Shown piece after piece: positions 6,969 through 12,979 of a stretch of DNA of 17,161 bases; the first letter of the stretch is position 1, and each line of letters starts with the position of its first letter. Source of the DNA: CBDBZL01 sp031399025 (lineage in GTDB: Bacteria > Pseudomonadota > Alphaproteobacteria > Sphingomonadales > Sphingomonadaceae); contig JANNOJ010000023.1 in NCBI GenBank assembly GCA_031399025.1, positions 1-17,161 on the forward strand. The letters are read 5' to 3'. The notes under the pieces are model-generated. The model was not told the origin of the DNA and searched no databases. It was given only the letters and a program-made list of their open reading frames with translations. Both the position numbers and the translations under genes were made by a program.

Positions 6969-7582
6969 TGCACCCCAATCCGCGCTTCCATATCGACGAT
7001 CCGGAGCTTTGCCGCCTGCTGATCGGCACGATCGGCTTTGGCATGGTCTTCGCGCCAACCCCCGGCGGCCTCAAGGTGGCACACACGCCGCTGGTCGCAA
7101 CGCCCGAAGGGCAGGTGCGCTTCCACCTGGCCAACAATAATGCGCTCGCTCCGCACCTGGACGGGGCCAAGGCGCTGGTCCTGGTCAACGGTCCCGACGC
7201 CTACGTCAGCCCGCGCTGGTACGAGGACCGGGGCCAGGTCCCCACCTGGAACTACGTGGCGCTGGAGGTGGAAGGCACCGTCCGCCGGCTGCCGCCCGAA
7301 GCCCTGGCCGATCTCCTGGGCGAGATCGGCGCTCGGCACGAGGCGCGCCTCGGGGGCGATACGCCGTGGCTTCCCAAAGATGTGCCGCCCGCGCGCTGGA
7401 ACGCGCTGTTCAACGCCATTACCGGGTTCGAACTGGAGGTGTTCGACCGGCGGCCCACCTTCAAGCTGTCGCAGAACAGGTCGGCCGTGGATCGCGCGCG
7501 GGTGGCGGACGCGCTGGAGGAGGAGGGCGCCCCGGCGCTGGCCCAGCTGATGCGCGGGTTCGATCCGCAGCCGGAAGGTTGA
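6968..7582 (+). CDS. PaiB-like FMN-binding split-barrel protein
   Basis: The 204-residue product belongs to the PaiB family (FMN-binding, sometimes called negative transcriptional regulators). These are flavin-binding split-barrel proteins whose biochemical role is poorly established. Recognisable blocks are MHPNPRFHIDD at the start, GPDAYVSPRWY (75-85), VPTWNYVALEVEG (91-103) and FKLSQNRSAVDR (165-176), in the family order and with family length. One block is altered: the usual HLARAN reads HLANNN (53-58), which removes an arginine often found near the flavin site. No DNA-binding domain is visible, so a direct regulatory role is doubtful. The ATG shares one base with the previous stop, suggesting translational coupling to the pseudouridine synthase. 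Confidence 0.88.
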   Translation: MHPNPRFHIDDPELCRLLIGTIGFGMVFAPTPGGLKVAHTPLVATPEGQVRFHLANNNALAPHLDGAKALVLVNGPDAYVSPRWYEDRGQVPTWNYVALEVEGTVRRLPPEALADLLGEIGARHEARLGGDTPWLPKDVPPARWNALFNAITGFELEVFDRRPTFKLSQNRSAVDRARVADALEEEGAPALAQLMRGFDPQPEG

Positions 7583-7587
7583 GCCGG

Positions 7588-8247
7588 TTGGCGGCCCATA
7601 GACGTCTGGCGGTGTTCGATTGCGACGGCACGCTGAGCGATGGCCAGGGCGCGGTCTGCGCGGCGATGGAGCGCGCCTTCGCCCGGGCCGGCCTGCCGGC
7701 GCCCGCGCCCGTCGAGGTGCGCCGGACCGTCGGCCTCAGCCTGCCGCAGGCGGTCGCGGCGCTAGCCCCCGGCAGCCCCGGCGAGCAGCAGCGCCAGGCG
7801 GTCGAAGCTTACCAGGAGGCCTTCCGCCAGGCGCGGCGCGAAGGCCGGCTGAGCGAGCCGCTGTTCGCCGGCATCGCCGACCTGCTGCACGACCTTGCGA
7901 CAACCGGCTGGCAGCTGGGCATCGCCACCGGCAAGTCCGATCGCGGGCTGACCTCGTTGCTCGCTGGGCATGGCCTCGCCGACCTGTTCGCCACCCTCCA
8001 GACCGCCGACCGCCACCCGTCCAAGCCGCACCCGGCCATGCTCCTGGCGGCGATGGACGAGGCGCTGGCCGAGCCCGGCGACACCGTCATGATCGGCGAT
8101 ACCGTCTACGACATGGAGATGGCGCAGGTCGCCGGGACCCGCGCGCTGGGCGTGGCCTGGGGCTATCACGAGCCGGCCGAGCTGCTCGCCGCCGGAGCGC
8201 AGGCGGTCGCCGCGACTCCGGCGCAGCTGCGCGCGCTGCTCGCATGA
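7588..8247 (+). CDS. HAD-superfamily phosphatase (phosphoglycolate-phosphatase-like)
   Basis: The protein is a haloacid-dehalogenase-type hydrolase, probably a small-molecule phosphatase. With the chosen TTG start at 7588 it has 219 residues. Motif I is DCDGT (nucleophile D11, D13), motif II is IATGKS (T114), motif III is the lysine in SKPHP (K146) and motif IV is MIGDTVYDM (D171, D175). The alpha-helical cap between motifs I and II matches subclass IA, as in Gph or PPases of this group; the substrate is not determinable. No ATG lies ahead of motif I. TTG 7588 has GGAAGG (7573-7578) 9 nt upstream. A TTG at 7579, overlapping the previous stop, and a GTG at 7612 are alternatives. The stop overlaps the next ATG by four bases. 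Confidence 0.88.
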   Translation: MAAHRRLAVFDCDGTLSDGQGAVCAAMERAFARAGLPAPAPVEVRRTVGLSLPQAVAALAPGSPGEQQRQAVEAYQEAFRQARREGRLSEPLFAGIADLLHDLATTGWQLGIATGKSDRGLTSLLAGHGLADLFATLQTADRHPSKPHPAMLLAAMDEALAEPGDTVMIGDTVYDMEMAQVAGTRALGVAWGYHEPAELLAAGAQAVAATPAQLRALLA

Positions 8248-8483
8248 CCCAGCCCCCACAAGACCAGGCGCCCGACGAGGCGCTGGCCATGCGCCGGTTC
8301 GCCCTGATCGGCGTGGTACGGCTTGCCGGCGTGGCGCTGTTGCTGGCCGGCATTGCCGTAATTGCCGGTGCGCTCGCCTGGTCCTTTGCGCTGGGGACGG
8401 CACTGGTGGTGGCAGGTGCGATAGGCGCCTTCCTGGCGCCGGTGCTGCTGGCGCGGCGCTGGAGTTCGCGGCGGCGGCGATGA
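8244..8483 (+). CDS. Small two-helix membrane protein of unknown function
   Basis: This 79-residue product is not one I can assign to a named family. Residues 1-17 are polar and acidic (MTQPPQDQAPDEALAMR). Two hydrophobic helices follow at about 20-44 and 47-70, and the C-terminus is strongly basic (RRWSSRRRR), consistent with an inner-membrane hairpin with its ends in the cytoplasm. Both boundaries are ATGA overlaps (8244-8247 with the HAD gene, 8480-8483 with the ATP12 gene). Such overlaps argue that it is a real, co-translated gene. Because ATP12 assembles the F1 ATPase at the membrane, a role near ATP synthase is possible, but this is only contextual inference. Confidence 0.78.
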   Translation: MTQPPQDQAPDEALAMRRFALIGVVRLAGVALLLAGIAVIAGALAWSFALGTALVVAGAIGAFLAPVLLARRWSSRRRR

Positions 8484-9181
8484 AGCGGTTCCACACGGAA
8501 GTCGGGGTGGCGCAGGACGCCCAGGGCCACCGGGTGCTGCTCGACGGCAAGCCAGTCCGCACCCGGGGCGGCGCGCCCCAGATCGTCCCCACCGCAGCGC
8601 TCGCCGAGGCCCTGGCGGCTGAATGGCGCGCCCAGCCCGAGCGGATCGACCCGCGCGCCTTTCCCCTGCGAGGGCTCGCCGATTACGCGCTCGACCATGT
8701 CGCGAAGGACCGCGAGTCCGCACTCGCCAGGGCGCTTGGCTTCGCCGAGACGGACACGCTGTGCTACCGCGCCGGCCCGGACGAGCCGCTGTTCCACCGC
8801 CAGCAGGCTATATGGGAGCCGCTGGTCGCCGCCTGCGAGGCGGCGCATGGCATTCGGCTGGAGCGGATCAGCGGCATCATCCACCGGCCGCAGCCGCAGG
8901 CCGCGCTCGCCAGGCTGCGCAGCGAACTGGCGAGGATGGACGATTTCACCCTCGCCGGCGTGGTGACGCTGGCCTCGCTCGCCGCCTCGCTCACCATCGG
9001 CCTGGCCGTGCTCGACCCGGCGGCTGATCCCGAGGTGCTATTCGCCGCCGCCAACCTGGAGCAGGACTGGCAGGCGGAGCGGTGGGGCTGGGAGTTCGAG
9101 GCGGAAACGGCCCGCGCGGCGAACCTGGCCGCGTTTGGCCACGCGGCGCGCTTCATCCAGCTGGCGCGATCTCCCGCCTAA
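8480..9181 (+). CDS. ATP12-family F1-ATPase assembly chaperone
   Basis: ATP12 proteins bind the F1 alpha subunit before assembly of ATP synthase; bacterial members occur in alphaproteobacteria and are the source of the mitochondrial protein. The 233-residue product has an N-terminal beta-rich part (LLDGKPVRTRGG, 21-32) and then the helical core. That core shows EWRAQPERIDPRAFPLRGLADYALD (a match to the family's W-AQ-E-IDP-MPLT pattern), the AIWEPLVAACEAAHGIRL block and the late EQDWQAERWGWEFEAE block. Length is normal for bacterial members. The ATG overlaps the preceding stop by four bases. It is the last gene of the plus-strand chain and converges with the mla operon, with only 15 nt between the two stop codons and no hairpin. 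Confidence 0.9.
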   Translation: MKRFHTEVGVAQDAQGHRVLLDGKPVRTRGGAPQIVPTAALAEALAAEWRAQPERIDPRAFPLRGLADYALDHVAKDRESALARALGFAETDTLCYRAGPDEPLFHRQQAIWEPLVAACEAAHGIRLERISGIIHRPQPQAALARLRSELARMDDFTLAGVVTLASLAASLTIGLAVLDPAADPEVLFAAANLEQDWQAERWGWEFEAETARAANLAAFGHAARFIQLARSPA

Positions 9182-9196
9182 GCCTCGACCGCCCGC

Positions 9197-9781
9197 TCAG
9201 CCCACCCAGGCGGCGACTTCGCCGGCGACCACGTTGGCCGCCTGATTGAGCGCCGGGCCGACCGCATCGGCCGCCGCCGCCACTCCGAACACCGAGTTCT
9301 CGAACCGCCGGGTGCGGATCTCGCCGCCAGGCAGCGCCAGCACTGCATCGAAGCGCACGATCACGCTGCCGGTGGGGGCGTCATAGCCCATCTCGACCAA
9401 TTGGCCCGAGAGCTGCGTGGCGGCGGCATATTCCAGCTCGCCGCCGCCCACCACCAGCCGGTTGCCGCGCGCGCGGATGGTCTCGGCCAGCAGCGTGCGG
9501 AACAGCCGCGAGGGCTTTTCCACCCAGAGCGCATCCTCCAGGTAGGCGAGCGAGGTGGCATCCACCTGCACCGGCACCCGGGCCACGTTGAGCCGCTGCG
9601 GGGTGCCGGGCTCGATCACCGCGATCGCGGCGGCGGCCATGCCGGTGCTGGCCGCGCCGGCGGGAACCGAAGATGTCGGCGTCAGCGTCAGCAACCGTTC
9701 GGGCGGTTCGGCGCCGAAGCTGATGCAGCCGGCCAGCGCCAGCGGGGCCAATGCGAGCGCCCACCTAGCCATCATCGCCAT
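9197..9781 (-). CDS. ABC-type lipid transport auxiliary lipoprotein (PqiC-like)
   Basis: The 194-residue product is an outer-membrane lipoprotein that accompanies MCE-type transporters, as PqiC does for PqiB. The signal peptide MAMMARWALALAPLALAGC ends in the lipobox L16-A17-G18-C19. The mature part has the family outline: RLLTLTPTSS near the start, then IAVIEPGTPQRLNVARVPV, and LAYLEDALWVEKPSRLFRTLL followed by a beta-alpha domain. I chose the ATG at 9781 because GGGAG lies 7 nt upstream; an open frame extends to 9817 but would place a long polar stretch before the signal peptide. It is the last gene of the mlaE-mlaF-mlaD run, 49 nt after mlaD. It probably contacts the MlaD-like protein across the periplasm. 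Confidence 0.88.
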   Translation of the reverse strand: MAMMARWALALAPLALAGCISFGAEPPERLLTLTPTSSVPAGAASTGMAAAAIAVIEPGTPQRLNVARVPVQVDATSLAYLEDALWVEKPSRLFRTLLAETIRARGNRLVVGGGELEYAAATQLSGQLVEMGYDAPTGSVIVRFDAVLALPGGEIRTRRFENSVFGVAAAADAVGPALNQAANVVAGEVAAWVG

Positions 9782-9830
9782 CCACTCGCTCCCGTGCCTC
9801 GCACCCTGTACCCACACTTGCGCCGCATCC

Positions 9831-10772
9831 TCAATCCGCCTCGTAGGTCGGCAGCGACGGCCCGCCCAGCAGCGAACTCGCGCCCTCGCTTTCGATCTGG
9901 TCGGTAATGGCGCGCAGCGATTCGCTCGTGCGCCGCAGGTCGCGCAGCGTGGCCGTAGCGGCCGGGAGCGTCGTTTCCGAAAGCTCCCGGGTAATCGGCT
10001 GCACGCCCTGCAGCGTGGCCTCCAGGTCGTCGGTCACCGATTGGGCCGCCTGCAGGGTGGTGCGCAGCTCGGCCGCCAGGCTGGCGCCTTCCTGGTCGAG
10101 CAGTCTGTTGGTGGTTGCCAAAGTCCGCTCGAATTCGTCGAGCGCCTGGGTCCCCTCGGCCAGCGCCGCCTCCGATTGGCGCAGCACGCCGCGCAATTCC
10201 GGCGCGGTTTCGGCCAGTTCGCGGCTGATCACGTTGGTATTGGCGAGGATGCCTTGGATGGAGGCCTGGTTGTCGTCGTCGAGCACGCGGGTGAGCCGCT
10301 CGGTCAGCGTGGCGAGCCGTTCGAGCAGCAGCGGCGCGCTCGCCAGGATCTCGCCCAGCGCGCCCGGCTGGGTGGGGATGACCGGCACGCCCTCGGGGCC
10401 CGGCTCGGTGATCGGCGGGGCCCCGCGCACGGCCCCGTCGAGCGTCACGTCGGACACCCCGGTGAAGCTCGCCGAGATCGAAGCGACGGTGCCCTGCAGA
10501 ATGGGGATTTCCTGCTGGATCGAGATGCGCACGCGGACGAATTCGGGATCCTGCGGCCACAATTCGATGGCCGTCACCTGACCAGCGGGCACGCCGGCAA
10601 AGGTTACGTTCGACCCATTCGCCAGGCCGCCCACACTCTGCGAGAAGAAAATGTCGTATTCCTTGCGATCGGTGTTGCCCAGCCGCGCCAGCCAGACGAA
10701 GAACACCGCCAGGCCAGCCAGCAGCAGCAGTGTGATCGCGCCGACCCAGACGTGATTTGCCCGTGTTTCCAT
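9831..10772 (-). CDS. mlaD: MlaD-type MCE-domain substrate-binding protein
   Basis: MlaD-type proteins are anchored in the inner membrane and form hexameric rings that pass lipids between the ABC transporter and periplasmic partners. The 313-residue product has one N-terminal transmembrane helix (about 10-29, VGAITLLLLAGLAVFFVWLA). An MCE domain follows at about 37-115 (YDIFFSQSVGGLANGSNVTF, then AGVPAGQVTAIEL). The long helical region at about 138-300 has many regularly spaced Leu, Thr and Glu residues and is probably coiled coil. This is longer than E. coli MlaD (183 residues) and closer to the alphaproteobacterial form. The ATG at 10772 begins 10 nt after the mlaF stop. Confidence 0.93.
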   Translation of the reverse strand: METRANHVWVGAITLLLLAGLAVFFVWLARLGNTDRKEYDIFFSQSVGGLANGSNVTFAGVPAGQVTAIELWPQDPEFVRVRISIQQEIPILQGTVASISASFTGVSDVTLDGAVRGAPPITEPGPEGVPVIPTQPGALGEILASAPLLLERLATLTERLTRVLDDDNQASIQGILANTNVISRELAETAPELRGVLRQSEAALAEGTQALDEFERTLATTNRLLDQEGASLAAELRTTLQAAQSVTDDLEATLQGVQPITRELSETTLPAATATLRDLRRTSESLRAITDQIESEGASSLLGGPSLPTYEAD

Positions 10773-10781
10773 CCGTCCGGC

Positions 10782-11720
10782 CTATGCTCCCCCGCCCGCG
10801 CGATTGTCCAATTCTTTCCCCGGCGCCGCTCGCCGGGCCGCGCCCTGCGCCCCGTTGCCGCGGGCGTGGGTGTCGTGCGCCGCTCTCGCCCGGGGACCGT
10901 TGAAATACTCCTGGATCCAGGGATGGTCGCTGCGGAGCAGTTCGGGAATCGTACCCTCCTCGATCACCCGCCTGTCCGCCAGCACCGCCACCCGGTCGCA
11001 GATGGCGTAGAGCGTGTCGAGATCGTGGGTGATGAGGAACACGGTGAGGCCCAGCGTGTCGGTCAGCTCGCGGATCAGCTCGTCGAACTTGGCCGCGGCG
11101 ATCGGGTCGAGACCGGCGGTGGGCTCGTCGAGGAACAGCAGCTCAGGGTCGAGCGACAGCGCCCGCGCCAGCGATGCGCGCTTGACCATGCCGCCCGACA
11201 GCTCGGACGGGTACTTGCTGGCGGCCTCCTGCGGCAGCCCGGCCAGCACCACCTTGTAGCGGGCGATCTCGTCGAGCAATCGCCAGTCGAGTTCGGGATA
11301 GAACTCCTTGAGCGGCACCTGCACGTTTTCGCCCACCGTCAGCGTGGAGAACAGCGCGCCGCCCTGGAACAGGACGCCCCAGCGGCTGCGCAGGTTGATC
11401 TCGCCCCTGGGCGTGTCGGCATCGAGCTCCTGGCCGAACACCTCGATGTGCCCCGCGGTCGCCTGCTGCAGCCCGATGATCGAGCGCATCAGCACCGACT
11501 TGCCGGTGCCCGAACCGCCCACCACCCCCAGGATCTCGCCCCGGCGCACGTCCAGGTCCAGTTGCTCGTGCACCACCTGCTCGCCAAAGGCGTTGGTGAG
11601 GCCGCGAACGCGGATCGGAAACGCGCCCTCGAAGCGCTCGGGCACATCCCCGTGCGCCTCGGCGATCACCGCCTCCAGGATCTGCCGGTCGTGATCGTGG
11701 TCGTCCTCAGCCATCATCAT
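10782..11720 (-). CDS. mlaF: MlaF-type ABC transporter ATP-binding protein
   Basis: This is the ATPase of the lipid-transport ABC system, acting with the MlaE permease at the inner membrane. The 312-residue product has Walker A GGSGTGKS (68-75), Q-loop Q119 in VLFQGGALF, signature LSGGM (174-178), Walker B LLFLDEP (D198, E199) and switch His232 in LITHD. The LFQGGALFSTLTVGENV segment is typical of the Mla/Ttg2 subfamily. The N-terminal 30 residues are acidic and His-rich (EDDHDHD), and about 28 C-terminal residues are rich in Ala, Gly and Arg. The ATG at 11720 overlaps the mlaE stop as ATGA. A third ATG at 11714 has better spacing from an upstream GGGA and could be the true start. The open frame reaching 11858 runs through mlaE and is not used. 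Confidence 0.95.
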   Translation of the reverse strand: MMMAEDDHDHDRQILEAVIAEAHGDVPERFEGAFPIRVRGLTNAFGEQVVHEQLDLDVRRGEILGVVGGSGTGKSVLMRSIIGLQQATAGHIEVFGQELDADTPRGEINLRSRWGVLFQGGALFSTLTVGENVQVPLKEFYPELDWRLLDEIARYKVVLAGLPQEAASKYPSELSGGMVKRASLARALSLDPELLFLDEPTAGLDPIAAAKFDELIRELTDTLGLTVFLITHDLDTLYAICDRVAVLADRRVIEEGTIPELLRSDHPWIQEYFNGPRARAAHDTHARGNGAQGAARRAAPGKELDNRAGGGA

Positions 11721-12823
11721 TCCCAGCCGATGCTGGAGAAGAACACCGCGAAGAAGGCGTCGAGCACGATGACCATGAAGATCGCCTGCACCACCGCCTT
11801 GGTGGTGCGCAGGCCCGCCTGCTCGGCATCGCCTTCCACCTGCATGCCCTGGTAGCACCCGGTCAGCGCCACGATCAGGCCGAACACCGGGGCCTTCGCC
11901 ATGCCGACGTAGAAATCGTACAGCGGCACCACCTCCTGGATCCGCGCCAGGAAGGTCAGGAAGGGGATGCCCAGCAGCACGTCGCCGACCACCGCGCCGC
12001 CCAGGATCGACATCAAGCTGGCGAAGAAGCCGAGCAGCGGCATCATCAGCACCGCGGCCAGGATGCGCGGCAGCACCAGCGCCTCGATCGGCGAGACGCC
12101 GATCGTGCGCATCGCGTCCACCTCCTCGGTCAGCTTCATCGTCCCGATTTGCGCGGCGAAGGCGCTGCCCGAGCGGCCCGCGACCATGATCGCGGTCATC
12201 AGCACGCCCAGCTCGCGCAAGGTGAGGCGCCCGACCAGGTTGATCGTCAGCGTCTCGGCGCCGAATTGCGCCAGCTGCACCGCCCCCTGCTGGGCGATGA
12301 CCACGCCGATGAGGAAGCTCATCAGGCCGATGATCGGCAGCGAGGAGACGCCCACCAGCTCCATCTGGTGGACCAGCGCGCGGAACCGGAACCGGCGATT
12401 GACGACGGCGCGGCCGAAGGCGGCGATGATCGCGCCCAGGAAGCCGATGACGTTGCGGGTGCCGCGCGCCAGCTCGGCGACCTTCGCCCCGACATGCTCG
12501 GACACCCGCGGGAACAGCGCCTGGCGCGGCGCCTCGATCGCGGCGCTGCTCTCGCTGCTGCGGACCGCATCCATCAGCACCTGCGCCTGCCGGCTGGCGC
12601 CGGTCACCTGCGCCTGGTGCTCGCCGGCGAAGCGCAGCACCAGCCAGGCGCCCACCGTGTCGATCTCCGGCGAGCCGCTCAGGTCAACCTCCTGCACCGG
12701 CCCCGGCAGCGCACGCAGCGCGCGATCGAGCGCGCCGATCGAGGATACCCGCAGCGGGCCCTGCAGGCGAACGGTGCGCGCGCCGCCCGCTTCCTGCAAC
12801 TCGTAGCTGGCCCATTCGCGCAT
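11717..12823 (-). CDS. mlaE: MlaE-type ABC lipid permease with N-terminal STAS domain
   Basis: This is the permease of the Mla-type system that maintains outer-membrane lipid asymmetry. The 368-residue product joins two parts. Residues 1 to about 95 look like a STAS domain (VRLQGPLRVSSIGALDRAL, then EVDLSGSPEIDTVGAWL), the role played by separate MlaB in E. coli. Residues about 125-368 are the MlaE permease, with several membrane helices. The family signature is GRSGSAFAAQIGTMKLTEEV, then DAMRTIGVSP (216-245). The final helix ends in AFFAVFFSSIGWE. The ATG at 12823 is the first gene of the minus-strand operon. It diverges from valS across 156 nt, so both promoters should lie there, though I could not pick them out. 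MlaA and MlaC are not in this window. Confidence 0.94.
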   Translation of the reverse strand: MREWASYELQEAGGARTVRLQGPLRVSSIGALDRALRALPGPVQEVDLSGSPEIDTVGAWLVLRFAGEHQAQVTGASRQAQVLMDAVRSSESSAAIEAPRQALFPRVSEHVGAKVAELARGTRNVIGFLGAIIAAFGRAVVNRRFRFRALVHQMELVGVSSLPIIGLMSFLIGVVIAQQGAVQLAQFGAETLTINLVGRLTLRELGVLMTAIMVAGRSGSAFAAQIGTMKLTEEVDAMRTIGVSPIEALVLPRILAAVLMMPLLGFFASLMSILGGAVVGDVLLGIPFLTFLARIQEVVPLYDFYVGMAKAPVFGLIVALTGCYQGMQVEGDAEQAGLRTTKAVVQAIFMVIVLDAFFAVFFSSIGWE

Positions 12824-12979
12824 GCGGCAAGCTATGCGTCAGAAATGGCGGGTGCGGCAAGCGAAGTTCGCCTGCGAGCAAGGCGGGGCCGGCCAGCTGG
12901 CCAGCCACGGTGACGGCACCCTATCGGGCCAGCAAGGAAGGTTGCCCCGTTCGCCCGCCGCTGGCAAACGCGGCCGCCT

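Noticed and set aside
9555..11855. 766-codon open frame antisense to the mla operon
   Set aside because: It is a mirror of three well-supported genes and shows no recognisable motif.
12891..12902. 12-bp palindrome ggccagctggcc between mlaE and valS
   Set aside because: Short perfect palindromes made of GGCC and AGCT are expected by chance at this GC content, and no promoter context supports an operator.
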